Positions 20,563 through 29,632 of a stretch of 64,000 nucleotides of DNA are shown here, one piece after another. The notes under the pieces were generated by a model. The model made no database searches and was not told the origin of the DNA. It saw only the letters and a program-made list of their open reading frames with translations. Within the stretch, counting starts at the first letter, position 1. Every line of letters starts with the position of its first letter. Source of the DNA: Streptomyces sp. NBC_01717 (GTDB lineage Bacteria; Actinomycetota; Actinomycetes; Streptomycetales; Streptomycetaceae); NCBI RefSeq assembly GCF_036248255.1, contig NZ_CP109178.1:4836001-4900000 (forward strand). Reading direction: 5' to 3'. Both the position numbers and the translations under genes were made by a program.

Positions 20563-21429
20563 TCAGCCTTCGCTACGGTGCTTCCGGCGCTCGGCGACGA
20601 GCCGCTCGATGACGACCGCGACACCGTCCTCGTTGTTGGTGACGGTCCGGCCGGAGGCAGCGGCCAGCGCTGCGGGGTGGGCGTTGCCCATCGCGTACGA
20701 GGTGCCCGCCCAGCTCAGCATCTGCACGTCGTTCGGCATGTCCCCGAAGGCGACGACCTCGGCGGGCGAGATGCCGCGCTCGGCGCAGCAGAGTGCCAGC
20801 GTGCTGGCCTTGGAGACGCCGGGACCGCTGACTTCCAGCAGGGCCGTGGGGCTGGACCGGGTGAAGGACGCCCGGTCACCGGCCGCGGTGCGAGCCACTT
20901 CGAGGAATTCGTCCGGTGCCAGTTCTGCGTGGTGCGCGAGGAGCTTCAGAACGGGGGCTCCTGTACCGCGCACCTCTTCGTGGAGCAGCTTCTCGGCGAT
21001 GGCGACGGTGGCGCCCGGGTCGAAGTGGAACGGCGGGTAGGACGGTTCGTAGTGGATGCCGGTGGTCAGCTCGACGGCGAACGAGGTGCCGGGGGCGGCC
21101 ACACGCAGGGTGTGGACGACATCGAGGGCGATATCGCGTTCCAGCGGCCTGACCTCGACCAGCTTGCCGCCCGCGTGCAGATCGGCGACCGCGGCGCCGT
21201 TCGCGCAGATCGCCAGACCGTGGCCGTGGACGTGGGCGCTGACGACATCCATCCAGCGGGCCGGTCGGCCGGTGACGAAGAAGACCTCGATCCCGGCCTC
21301 CTCGGCCGCGGCGAGTGCCGCGATTGTGCGGTCCGAGACGGTTTTGTCGTCGCGCAGCAGAGTGCCGTCCAGATCGGTTGCAATCAGCCGGGGGGCGGCA
21401 GGCAGAGGCGAATCGATAGCTGAGGTCAC
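20563..21429 (-). CDS. HAD-superfamily (Cof-type) phosphatase
   Basis: 288 aa, HAD subclass IIB. Motif I is [12 protein letters not shown] (about 17-28), and motif IV is [14 protein letters not shown] near residue 230. Such enzymes hydrolyse sugar phosphates, FMN or other small phosphates. A second, related HAD gene lies at 32740-33537 in the same window. The start is GTG 21429, with a weak ribosome site. Confidence 0.85.
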   Translation of the reverse strand: MTSAIDSPLPAAPRLIATDLDGTLLRDDKTVSDRTIAALAAAEEAGIEVFFVTGRPARWMDVVSAHVHGHGLAICANGAAVADLHAGGKLVEVRPLERDIALDVVHTLRVAAPGTSFAVELTTGIHYEPSYPPFHFDPGATVAIAEKLLHEEVRGTGAPVLKLLAHHAELAPDEFLEVARTAAGDRASFTRSSPTALLEVSGPGVSKASTLALCCAERGISPAEVVAFGDMPNDVQMLSWAGTSYAMGNAHPAALAAASGRTVTNNEDGVAVVIERLVAERRKHRSEG

Positions 21430-21467
21430 TCAGCCATTCTCGCGTACGGGAGCGCACGGGTGTGCGG

Positions 21468-21497
21468 AGGGGCGCGCATTTGAGGATGCGCGCCCCT
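21468..21497 (-). terminator. Terminator after LLM oxidoreductase gene
   Basis: A perfect 12-bp stem (AGGGGCGCGCAT / ATGCGCGCCCCT) with a 6-nt loop sits in the 190-bp gap between two minus-strand genes. It isolates the HAD gene from the oxidoreductase upstream. Confidence 0.8.
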
Positions 21498-21619
21498 GAG
21501 CTGGGGAACATGTCTGAGGCATATGCCAGAGGATCCGGCGGGCCGCTGTCGCGCTGTCGGCAGCGGGTGTGCCGGCCAGCGGGCGGCGGGTATCGCGGTC
21601 GGCGGGCGGCAGGCGTGGG

Positions 21620-22516
21620 TCAGCCGAGCTGGGACAGGCCCTCCGTGGCGATCCGCTCGAAGACCTTCTCGTCCGCCGCGAAGTCGGAGTCCGCGATCGG
21701 CGTGTGGATGACGATCTCCGTGAAGCCCAGCTCGAAGTGGGAGCCCGCGAAGTCCACGAACGCGTCGAGGGACTCCAGCGGGCGGTCCGGGGTGAAGCCG
21801 GTGAGCAGGATCTTGTCCAGCTCGGCCACATCCCGGCCGACGGCCTCGCAGGCCGTGCCGAGCTTGGTGATCTGCCCGCGAATGGCCTCCACGGACTGCT
21901 CCGGGGTGCCCGTCTCGAACAGCTTGGGGTCTCCGGTGGTGACCCATGCCTCGCCGTACTGTGCGGCGAGCCTCAGCCCGCGCGGCCCGGTGGCGGCCAC
22001 CGCGAAGGGCAGCCGCGGCCGCTGCACACAACCGGGGATGTTCCGCGCCTCGTTCGCCACGTAGAGCTCGCCCTCGTGCGTGACCGACGGCTCCCGCAGC
22101 AGCCGGTCGAGCAGCGGCACGAACTCGGCGAAGTGGTCCGCCCGTTCGCGCGGGGTCCACGGTTCTTCGTCGCTCCCACGCAGCGTCGTTGCGTCGAAAC
22201 CGTTGCCGCCTGCGCCGATACCGAGGGTGATGCGTCCGGCGGAGACGTCGTCCAGCGTGATGAGGTCCTTGGCCAAGGTCACCGGGTGCCGGAAGTTGGG
22301 GGACGTGACAAGGGTGCCCAGACGCAGCCGCTCGGTGACGGCGGCCGCGGCGGTCAGGGTCGGAATCGCGCCGAACCACGGTCCGTCGCGGAAGGTCCGC
22401 CAGGCCAGGTGGTCATATGTGTACGCGGCGTGGAACCCCAGCTCCTCGGCGCGCTGCCAGATCTTCCGGCCGTCGCTCCAGCGGTGGATCGGCAGAATTA
22501 CAGTGCTCAGACGCAT
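21620..22516 (-). CDS. LLM-class (F420-dependent) oxidoreductase
   Basis: 298 aa, luciferase-like TIM barrel. [32 protein letters not shown] and [16 protein letters not shown] are typical of the F420-dependent LLM group in actinobacteria. The electron donor is inferred from the family and the substrate is unknown. ATG 22516 is taken as start; ATG 22528 four codons earlier is possible. The gene is 50 bp downstream of the 155-aa gene on the same strand. Confidence 0.82.
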   Translation of the reverse strand: MRLSTVILPIHRWSDGRKIWQRAEELGFHAAYTYDHLAWRTFRDGPWFGAIPTLTAAAAVTERLRLGTLVTSPNFRHPVTLAKDLITLDDVSAGRITLGIGAGGNGFDATTLRGSDEEPWTPRERADHFAEFVPLLDRLLREPSVTHEGELYVANEARNIPGCVQRPRLPFAVAATGPRGLRLAAQYGEAWVTTGDPKLFETGTPEQSVEAIRGQITKLGTACEAVGRDVAELDKILLTGFTPDRPLESLDAFVDFAGSHFELGFTEIVIHTPIADSDFAADEKVFERIATEGLSQLG

Positions 22517-22566
22517 ACCTACGACCATACGGTGGACGTGCAGCGGACAAAAAACCCACGACAGCC

Positions 22567-23034
22567 CTAACGACGGACGCTGCGGCTGAGCCAGGGCGAC
22601 AGGGTTCCGCGCGGCACGAGCTCCTTGTAGGTCTCGTCGCCTGGCAGCGGCACCATCAGCCACCATCCGGGCGGGAAGACTGTGCCCTTCACATGGGCCA
22701 TCCCGGTGTGGACCGACCGCAGGAAGGCGGGCACGGAGTCGCGTGGGACGTCGGGGAACTCGATGCCGTCGACAGTGATCTTCGCGTCGTCGTCAGGGAA
22801 GACCTGAACGGTGACGGCCGGGAAGCCGCTCAGCTCGACGAAGGCTTCGTGCGGCAGCGAGCCGTCCGGATCGGTGACCGAGAAGGCGCCGGCGGAGGTA
22901 CGCCGGGAGACCTGGTCGGCGCCGATGTCATCTGTGGTCCGCACCTCCAGGCCGAATTCGCGGGCGACCTCGCGGATCGCCACGACTACGGCTTCGGTGC
23001 TGGCGAAGTGGGGACGGTCCATGCTCACGATCAT
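22567..23034 (-). CDS. Hypothetical protein
   Basis: 155 aa with no motif I recognise. The middle part alternates strands and helices (EVVDVFPDDD-like acidic stretch), and the C-terminus has a [21 protein letters not shown] segment. The mature coding bias and placement between two real minus-strand genes support it as a gene. ATG 23022 is an alternative start. Confidence 0.6.
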   Translation of the reverse strand: MIVSMDRPHFASTEAVVVAIREVAREFGLEVRTTDDIGADQVSRRTSAGAFSVTDPDGSLPHEAFVELSGFPAVTVQVFPDDDAKITVDGIEFPDVPRDSVPAFLRSVHTGMAHVKGTVFPPGWWLMVPLPGDETYKELVPRGTLSPWLSRSVRR

Positions 23035-23113
23035 GCCGGTGCCGCCGAGTCGGTGCGGTGGGTCGGCGTGGTGGGGGGCGGGGGCGATCGGACCCGGCCG
23101 GGGCCGTTCGGGT

Positions 23114-23656
23114 TCAGCCGGGGAAGCGCAGGAACTCGGGCGGAACCGCCTCTGTCAGCCAGACCCCGTTCGCGCTGACGTAGAAGACATGACCCGCTCG
23201 GTGCATCGCGGCCGCGTCCACGGAGAGGACGACAGGCCGGCCGCGCCGGGCGCCGACACGGGTCGCCGTCTCGCGGTCGGACGACAGGTGGACGTGGCGT
23301 CGGTTCATGGGGCGCAGCCCCTCCGCGCGGATCGCGTCCAGGGCGCGACCCACCGTGCCGTGGTAGAGGTACGCGGGCGGCTCGACCGGCGGCAGATCGA
23401 GGTCCACCGGGACGGTATGGCCCTGGCTCGCACGGATGCGGTCGCCTTCGATGGCGTAACGCTGTTTGTCGTTGACCGCGACGACATGGTCGAGCTCGGC
23501 CCGGGTGATGGGGAAGTCGTGCCGGGCCGTGGCGCGGAGCAGCTCGTCGATCGACACCCAGCCGTTCGCATCGAGAGTGATGCCGATCCGCTCCGGTTGA
23601 TGCCGCAGGTGTTTCGAAAGGTATTTGGACACCTTGACGGTGCGTCTTTCATCCAT
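23114..23656 (-). CDS. kptA: RNA 2'-phosphotransferase (Tpt1/KptA)
   Basis: 180 aa. Family signatures are present: SKYLSKHLRHQPE at the N-terminus (catalytic Arg-His), LDANGWVSIDELL, YHGT (about 107) and RRHVHLSSD (about 128). Tpt1 removes an internal 2'-phosphate from RNA using NAD+. In bacteria its natural substrate is unclear, since there is no fungal-type tRNA splicing; NAD-dependent modification of RNA or DNA ends is another option. ATG 23656 fits the family start; the upstream extension runs through a DnaA-box region and is not coding. Confidence 0.9.
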   Translation of the reverse strand: MDERRTVKVSKYLSKHLRHQPERIGITLDANGWVSIDELLRATARHDFPITRAELDHVVAVNDKQRYAIEGDRIRASQGHTVPVDLDLPPVEPPAYLYHGTVGRALDAIRAEGLRPMNRRHVHLSSDRETATRVGARRGRPVVLSVDAAAMHRAGHVFYVSANGVWLTEAVPPEFLRFPG

Positions 23657-23737
23657 CCCGCAAGAGTGCCCGTGACGATCTCGTCGGCGCATCCGGATTT
23701 GCTCAGGATTCAGACCAGCGATTTTCACCCACAGGTT

Positions 23738-23791
23738 TGATCCACAGCCAACTTGGTTTATCCACAGGCGATTTGACGATTCTGTGGACAA
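23738..23791. promoter_or_regulatory. DnaA-box cluster A
   Basis: In the 147-bp gap between kptA and the MerR gene are TGATCCACA (23738, one mismatch), TTATCCACA (23758, perfect, plus strand) and TGTGGACAA (23783, perfect, minus strand). The last two face each other across exactly 16 bp. The stretch is clearly AT-richer than its surroundings. Confidence 0.75.
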
Positions 23792-23803
23792 GTCACGGCG
23801 TAA

Positions 23804-24754
23804 TCAATCCATTTGATCAACTTGCCTGAATTTGGCATGTGATGCGGTAAGTGTATCCAATGTCCGTGCCTGTACCTCGCGTTCGGCGGCAGCCGCGACG
23901 AAAGCCGCGACGTTCTGCGGCCCAACAAGCTGTTGAACCGCCCCTAGTGTGTCCGGCGGCAGCAGGACGGGGCGGGGCTCTCCTGCAGAGGGAGCCGAGC
24001 CGAGCGGCGTATCCGCGCCGAGGTGATGCTGTAGATGGCGGGTGGCGAACGTCCGCATGGCGCGCGCCAGTTCCGCATCGACCGTCTGCTGGGCGAGCGG
24101 GCGAAGTCGCCGCACAAGCTCTGCGGCTTCGACGGCATCGGCGTCCGTCGGTGGGCGATGGCCGAGGTAACGCGCGAACACGTGCTCCGTGGTGAACTCC
24201 AGGAAACGCGCGGCGATGTGTTCGACCTGACCGCGAAGCTCCCTCAGATGACCGGAGATTGCTGTCAGCGGTACGCCGGCTCCGTGCAACTCGACAGCTA
24301 CCGAAAGCTCTTGTGGACTCGGCACCAGAAATTCGTCGGGCCGGCCCGGGATCGGCTCGAGCACGCCGAGCTCGACCGCCTCGGCGACCGCCTGGTCGTC
24401 CTGCGCACCGCCGAATCTCCTGTTCAGCTCGTCCCGGGAGATCCGGTCGGCCTGTTCGTCCGTCCAGGGCCCATGCACCTCGGCGACGAGCCCGAGCACC
24501 CCGCCGAGGCCGCGGCCCGCGTCCCACGCCTCCAGCAGTTCCTTGATGCTGGCCAGCGTGTAACCGCGGTCCAGCAGGTCGGCGATCTGCCGGAGCCGGG
24601 CAAGATGTGTGTCCCCGTACACATTGGCCCGGCCGCGCCGCTCCGGTGTCGGCAGCAGTCCCCGGTCCTGGTAGGCCCGGATCGTGCGGACCGTGGCGCC
24701 GCTCGCATGCGCCAGGTCCTCGATCCGGTATTCGGCGGCGGACCGGCTCGTCAC
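23804..24754 (-). CDS. MerR-family transcriptional regulator
   Basis: 316 aa. The N-terminal MerR winged helix is YRIEDLAHASGATVRTIRAYQDRGLLPTPERRGR (about 8-42, read in parts), followed by DLLDRGYTLASIKELLEAW. The rest is a long helical effector region without metal-binding cysteines, so a small organic ligand is likelier than a metal. GTG 24754 has GGGGAA at a good distance and starts 20 bp after the hydrolase-SDR gene. It probably regulates the three-gene operon it closes. Confidence 0.85.
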   Translation of the reverse strand: MTSRSAAEYRIEDLAHASGATVRTIRAYQDRGLLPTPERRGRANVYGDTHLARLRQIADLLDRGYTLASIKELLEAWDAGRGLGGVLGLVAEVHGPWTDEQADRISRDELNRRFGGAQDDQAVAEAVELGVLEPIPGRPDEFLVPSPQELSVAVELHGAGVPLTAISGHLRELRGQVEHIAARFLEFTTEHVFARYLGHRPPTDADAVEAAELVRRLRPLAQQTVDAELARAMRTFATRHLQHHLGADTPLGSAPSAGEPRPVLLPPDTLGAVQQLVGPQNVAAFVAAAAEREVQARTLDTLTASHAKFRQVDQMD

Positions 24755-24774
24755 CGCCGACGTTCCCCGCCCGC

Positions 24775-26556
24775 TCACAGCGGCGGCTTCAGCCGGGCGA
24801 TCCCGCGCAGCGCTCCGGGGCTGAACCTGGACAGGAACCGGGCGGCGCGGGCCTCCGGTGTCACCGGCACCACGGCCCGGTTGTGCACCACGGCCTCGAT
24901 GATCGCGTCGGCGACCTTCTCCGGAGGGTAGTTGCGCAGCCCGTACAGCCGGCCGGTCCGCTGCTGCAGCCGTTTCTCCTCGGCGGCGTCGGCCCCGGCG
25001 AAGCGCGCCGTCGCAGTGATGTTGGTGTTCACGACACCGGGGCAGATCGCGCTGACCCCGATCGAGCGCTCGGCCAGTTCGGCCCGCAGGCACTCGCTGA
25101 GCATCAGCACGGCCGCCTTGGAGGTGCTGTACGCGGGCAGCGCCCGGGACGGCTGATACGCGGCGGCGGACGCGGTGTTGACGATATGGCCGCCCTGGCC
25201 ACGCTCGGCCATCTGCTTACCGAAGATCCGGCAGCCGTGGATGACTCCCCACAGATTGACGTCGAGGACGTTCTTCCAGTCCTCGCTCGTGGTCTCCAGA
25301 AAGGAGCCCGACAGCCCGATCCCGGCGTTGTTGACCAGGACGTCGACGACGCCGTACTCGGCGGCGACCTTCTCGGCGAGCTTCTCCATCGCCTGCTCGT
25401 CGCTGACGTCGACCACCTCGCCCCAGGCCGCGGGGGACCCGATCAGACGGGCCATCTCGGCCGTTCTGGCCGCCCCTTCCGCGTCCCGGTCCACGGCCAC
25501 CACCCGGGCGCCGGCCTCGGCGAAGGCGAACGCGGTGGCCCGTCCGATACCGCCGGCCGCGCCCGTCACCAGCACCAGCTGCCCGCCGAACCGGTCCGCG
25601 TGCGCCCCGGTCGGTGCGGGGGCCTGGAGCGGCCGCCCGTCCTCCTGGGCCGACTCGATGCCGGACACGAACTCGCTGATCCAGGAAGCCAGCTGGTCCG
25701 GCCGGGTGCGTGGCACCCAGTGCTTGGCCGGCAGGGTGCGCCGCACCAGCTGCGGTGCCCACAGCTCCAGTTGGTCGTAGAGCCGCTCCGAAAGGAAAAT
25801 GTCACCGGTCGGTGTGATCAGCTGGACCGGCACATGTGCGAAAGCGTCGTCACGCGGCCTGCGCAGCCGGGCACGGACGTTGTCGCGGTAGAGCCAGGCG
25901 CCGTGCGCCGCGTCGTCCGGCAGGGAAGGCGTCGGGTAGTCGCCTGCGGGCACGCTCTCCAGCCGCTGCAGTATCCGGGGCCACCGCTTGCCGAGGGGAC
26001 CGCGCCAGGCAAGCTCCGGCAGCACCGGAGTGTGCAGCATGTACACGTACCAGGACTTGGCGCCCTGGCCGAGCAGCTGGCCGACCCGGCGCGGGGTGGG
26101 CCGGGACATCCGCTGCTTGATCCAGTGCCCGAAGTGGTCCAGGGAGGGACCCGACATCGAAGTGAAGGAAGCGATCCGGCCCTCGGTGCGCTTGACCGTC
26201 GCGAACTCCCACGACTGGACCGAACCCCAGTCGTGTCCGACCAGATGCACTGCCCGGTCCGGGCTCACCGCGTCGGCCACGGCCAGGAAGTCGTCGGTCA
26301 ACTTCTCCAGCGTGAACCCGCCGCGCAGCGGCTTCGGCGCCGTCGACCGGCCGTGTCCGCGCACGTCGTACAGCACGACATGCCACTGCTCGGCCAGCTG
26401 CTCCGCGACCTGCGTCCAGACCTCCTTGCTGTCCGGGTAGCCGTGCACGAGCACGACCGTGGGACGCGTCTCGTCGCCCAGCTCGGCAACGCACAACTCG
26501 ATCCCGCCGGTACTTACCCGGCGTTCGCGGATCCCCGGCACATCCTGAAGACTCAC
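24775..26556 (-). CDS. Epoxide hydrolase-like / short-chain dehydrogenase fusion (EphD-like)
   Basis: 593 aa. The alpha/beta-hydrolase part (about 1-290) has VLVHGYPDS, the nucleophile elbow VGHDWGS (Asp nucleophile, as in epoxide hydrolases and dehalogenases) and a late KHWVP histidine. The SDR part (about 320-593) has TGAAGGIGRA, NNAGIG and the Y-x3-K active site in YSTSKAA. Mycobacterial EphD has the same order. The protein may open an epoxide and oxidise the diol product. GTG 26556 overlaps the stop of the upstream M24 gene by four bases (GTGA), implying translational coupling. Confidence 0.88.
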   Translation of the reverse strand: MSLQDVPGIRERRVSTGGIELCVAELGDETRPTVVLVHGYPDSKEVWTQVAEQLAEQWHVVLYDVRGHGRSTAPKPLRGGFTLEKLTDDFLAVADAVSPDRAVHLVGHDWGSVQSWEFATVKRTEGRIASFTSMSGPSLDHFGHWIKQRMSRPTPRRVGQLLGQGAKSWYVYMLHTPVLPELAWRGPLGKRWPRILQRLESVPAGDYPTPSLPDDAAHGAWLYRDNVRARLRRPRDDAFAHVPVQLITPTGDIFLSERLYDQLELWAPQLVRRTLPAKHWVPRTRPDQLASWISEFVSGIESAQEDGRPLQAPAPTGAHADRFGGQLVLVTGAAGGIGRATAFAFAEAGARVVAVDRDAEGAARTAEMARLIGSPAAWGEVVDVSDEQAMEKLAEKVAAEYGVVDVLVNNAGIGLSGSFLETTSEDWKNVLDVNLWGVIHGCRIFGKQMAERGQGGHIVNTASAAAYQPSRALPAYSTSKAAVLMLSECLRAELAERSIGVSAICPGVVNTNITATARFAGADAAEEKRLQQRTGRLYGLRNYPPEKVADAIIEAVVHNRAVVPVTPEARAARFLSRFSPGALRGIARLKPPL

Positions 26557-27404
26557 GCCGCCACCCTTTCCTCGGCCCAGCGCCGCACATGCGGCAGATC
26601 GTCGTCCAGCCAGAAGGCGCTCTGCTCGGGGTCCTTGGAGTCGGTGACGACCAGGATCTCCTCGAACTTGGCGCCTGTGCCCCGGAATCCGAGATGGGGC
26701 TCGACCGCCCACAGCCCCGGCTGCGGCGGATGGTCGGAGAAGCTGTACGGGCTCCACAGCGGCGACCAGCCGTCCCGGTGCCCGTGCAGTGCATCGCTGA
26801 CCAGCCCCTTGAGCGACTGCGTGCCGAACCCGAAGACACGCGGGGACCAACGGCGTTCGGCGACCCGGTCGATCTTGTGGGCGATGACTCCGAAGGGGTA
26901 CGCGCGATGCCTGTTGGCATACCCCTGCCTGATCATCAGGCGCTCGACGTCCTCATAGATCTCGCGCAGAGAACGCCGCTCGCGCACCTCGCCCAGAAGC
27001 AGCGCGCGGTGGGCTTCCAGATCGGCGAGGAGCTTGTCGTGCAGCGGGTTGAGCCCGAGGCAGCCGGAGTATCCGATGTCCGCCGTGAACCCCTTGTGCA
27101 CCGGAGCCATGTCGAGGATGAACGGCATCCCCGGCTCCAGCTTCCGGTTGGTCGGGAAGAACTGCAGCGGCACCTTGAAACCGGCGAACGCCGTACGGTC
27201 CCCGAACCAGGCGAACGGGAGATGGAACCAGTCCCGCACCCCGCGCTCGCGCAGCCACTCCCGCTGCATCCGGGCCGCCTCGCGCTCCGTCACACCCGGT
27301 TCGAGCCTGGCGGCGACCGCCTCCGCGCATGCGTACGCGAGGCGCTGCACCTCTCTGAACCCCTGGAGTTCCGGGGCCGTTGCGTCCTTCACCGGTGAGG
27401 CCAT
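26553..27404 (-). CDS. M24-family metallopeptidase-like protein
   Basis: 283 aa pita-bread fold. All five metal-ligand positions seem kept: D in FILDMAP, D in FTADIGY, H in FGVIAHK, E in WAVEPHLG and E in KFEEILVV. The family includes methionine aminopeptidase, prolidase and creatinase. An unusually short N-terminal part argues for a stand-alone catalytic domain of unknown substrate. It is the first gene of the operon with the EphD-like fusion and MerR regulator. ATG 27404 is chosen; upstream codons are biased against coding. Confidence 0.8.
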   Translation of the reverse strand: MASPVKDATAPELQGFREVQRLAYACAEAVAARLEPGVTEREAARMQREWLRERGVRDWFHLPFAWFGDRTAFAGFKVPLQFFPTNRKLEPGMPFILDMAPVHKGFTADIGYSGCLGLNPLHDKLLADLEAHRALLLGEVRERRSLREIYEDVERLMIRQGYANRHRAYPFGVIAHKIDRVAERRWSPRVFGFGTQSLKGLVSDALHGHRDGWSPLWSPYSFSDHPPQPGLWAVEPHLGFRGTGAKFEEILVVTDSKDPEQSAFWLDDDLPHVRRWAEERVAA

Positions 27405-27503
27405 GCCACCGTCCGTCCCATGCCGTGTGCGGTACGTGCTCGTAACGTGACACTGATGAATGTGACAATGCCCGGCGGCTACGTCAAGGGGCGTGCGCAG
27501 ACC

Positions 27504-27512
27504 TGTGGACAA
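27504..27512 (-). promoter_or_regulatory. Solitary DnaA box
   Basis: TGTGGACAA, the exact complement of TTGTCCACA, in the divergent promoter region between the M24 peptidase and ABC transporter operons. Confidence 0.55.
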
Positions 27513-27654
27513 CTCCACGAGCACCCCGCACCGGCCCGCCTCCGGCCACACCTCTGGCTTTCGTCCCTCTGTCCCCTCTCGTCCCGCTGTTTTCGTCGCT
27601 CTCAGCCGTCCTCCTTCGTGGGGTCCCCCTACGGGTCCGTACGACTGGAGTCTG

Positions 27655-28734
27655 ATGCGGATCCAACCGCCTGGTCTGACGACCGGTGTGGCCCGCGCCA
27701 CTACCTTCGAGTACGTGACTGTGATCGCAACCGAAAGCCTGAGCAAGCGGTTCCCTCGGGTGACCGCTCTTGACCGGCTCTCCCTGGACATCGGGCCCGG
27801 TGTAACCGGCCTGGTGGGTGCCAATGGAGCCGGCAAGTCCACACTGATCAAGATCCTGCTGGGTCTGTCCCCCGCAACCGAAGGCCGGGCCGCGGTGCTC
27901 GGGCTGGACGTCGCCACCAGTGGCGCCGCCATCCGGGAACGGGTCGGCTACATGCCCGAGCACGACTGCCTGCCACCGGACGTCTCGGCCACCGAGTTCG
28001 TCGTCCACATGGCGCGGATGTCCGGCCTGCCGCCGACGGCGGCGCGCGAGCGCACCGCCGACACCCTGCGCCATGTGGGGCTGTACGAGGAGCGCTACCG
28101 CCCCATCGGCGGCTACTCGACCGGTATGAAGCAGCGTGTGAAGCTGGCTCAGGCGCTGGTCCACGACCCGCAGCTGGTCCTCCTCGACGAGCCGACCAAC
28201 GGGCTGGACCCGGTAGGGCGGGACGAGATGCTCGGCCTGATCCGCCGCATCCACACCGACTTCGGCATCTCGGTCCTGGTGACCTCGCACCTCCTGGGCG
28301 AGCTGGAGCGCACCTGCGACCATGTCGTCGTCATCGACGGCGGCGCACTGCTGCGCTCCAGCTCCACCAGCGATTTCACCCAGACCACCACGACCATCGC
28401 GGTCGAGGTCACCGACAGCGACACCCACCCGGACGGCACGGACGCGCTGCGCCGGGCGCTGACCGCGGCCGGGGTCAGGCTCGTGGGCCGCGACGGCATC
28501 GAGGCCGACAGCCTGCCCGGCGCCGGTCACATCCTGCTGATCGAGGCCACCGGCGAGGAGACGTACGACGTCGTCCGCGACAGCGTCGCCGGGCTCGGAC
28601 TCGGGCTCGTACGGATGGAACAGCGACGCCACCACATCGCCGAGGTCTTCCGTACCGAAGGCACCACAGAGGCAGCGGAGACAGCCCTGGCCGGCGCCGC
28701 ACAGCAGAAGGGGAGCGGTCACGATGAGCACTGA
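27655..28734 (+). CDS. ABC transporter ATP-binding protein
   Basis: 359 aa from ATG 27655 (GGAG four bases upstream) or 339 aa from GTG 27715, where the conserved domain begins. Walker A is GANGAGKST, the signature YSTGMKQRVKLAQAL and Walker B LVLLDEPTNGLDP. A regulatory C-terminal domain of about 100 residues follows. It is the ATPase of an ABC-2 exporter whose permease overlaps its 3' end by 11 bp. The substrate is unknown. Confidence 0.85.
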   Translation: MRIQPPGLTTGVARATTFEYVTVIATESLSKRFPRVTALDRLSLDIGPGVTGLVGANGAGKSTLIKILLGLSPATEGRAAVLGLDVATSGAAIRERVGYMPEHDCLPPDVSATEFVVHMARMSGLPPTAARERTADTLRHVGLYEERYRPIGGYSTGMKQRVKLAQALVHDPQLVLLDEPTNGLDPVGRDEMLGLIRRIHTDFGISVLVTSHLLGELERTCDHVVVIDGGALLRSSSTSDFTQTTTTIAVEVTDSDTHPDGTDALRRALTAAGVRLVGRDGIEADSLPGAGHILLIEATGEETYDVVRDSVAGLGLGLVRMEQRRHHIAEVFRTEGTTEAAETALAGAAQQKGSGHDEH

Positions 28735-29632
28735 GACCGGGGCCGTGACCGGGAGCGAGACCACCCGGATCCACAACATCGGGTACCGCTCCTACGACGG
28801 CCCGCGCCTGGGCCGCGGCTATGCCCGCCGCTCGCTCTACTCGCAGTCCCTTCGGGGCTCCTTCGGACTGGGTCGTTCGGTCAAGTCCAAGGTGCTGCCG
28901 ATGCTGCTCTTCGGTGTGATGTGCCTGGTCGCGCTGATCATCGTGGCCGTCGCGATGGCCGCCCCCGACGCGACGAAGCTCGTGATCAAGTACACGGACT
29001 TCGCGATCTATCTGCAAGCCGTCATCGGCCTGTTCATCGCTTCGCAGGCACCGCAGTCCGTCTCCCGGGATCTCCGTTTCAAGAGTGTCCCCCTCTACTT
29101 CTCGCGGCCCATCGAGCGTGCCGACTACGTCGTCGCCAAGTACGCCGCCATGGCATCCGCCCTGTTCATCCTCACTGTGTCGCCGCTGCTGGTGATGTAC
29201 GTGGGCGCTCTGCTGGCGAAGTTCGACTTCGCCGACCAGACCAAGTGGTTCGGGCAGGGGGTGGCGTCGGTGGCGGTGCTCTCCGTGCTCTTCGCCGGGC
29301 TCGGTCTGGTCGTCGCCGCACTGACACCGCGCCGCGGCTTCGGCGTCGCGGCGGTGATCGCCGTGCTGACCATCTCGTACGGAGCGGTCTCCACGGTCCA
29401 GGCCATCGCTTGGGAGACGGGCTCGGCGGGCGCGGTGCAGTGGCTGGGCCTCTTCTCGCCCATCACGCTGATCGGCGGCGTCCAGACCGCGTTCCTCGGT
29501 GCCACCTCCGCCTTCCCCGGAGGGGAAGGACCGGGCACCGGGGTAGGTGTGGTGTACCTGATCGTTGTTCTCGCGCTTGTCGCCGGCTCGTACGCCGTAC
29601 TGATGCGCCGCTACCGGAGGGTCGGGCTGTGA
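28724..29632 (+). CDS. ABC-2 type permease
   Basis: 302 aa with about six membrane helices after a 55-residue cytosolic N-terminus (IHNIGYRSYDGPRLGR, typical of this permease group). PIERADYVVAKYAAM matches the conserved region following the first helices in ABC-2 permeases. It pairs with the upstream ATPase. The start overlaps the preceding gene by 11 bp. Confidence 0.82.
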   Translation: MSTETGAVTGSETTRIHNIGYRSYDGPRLGRGYARRSLYSQSLRGSFGLGRSVKSKVLPMLLFGVMCLVALIIVAVAMAAPDATKLVIKYTDFAIYLQAVIGLFIASQAPQSVSRDLRFKSVPLYFSRPIERADYVVAKYAAMASALFILTVSPLLVMYVGALLAKFDFADQTKWFGQGVASVAVLSVLFAGLGLVVAALTPRRGFGVAAVIAVLTISYGAVSTVQAIAWETGSAGAVQWLGLFSPITLIGGVQTAFLGATSAFPGGEGPGTGVGVVYLIVVLALVAGSYAVLMRRYRRVGL

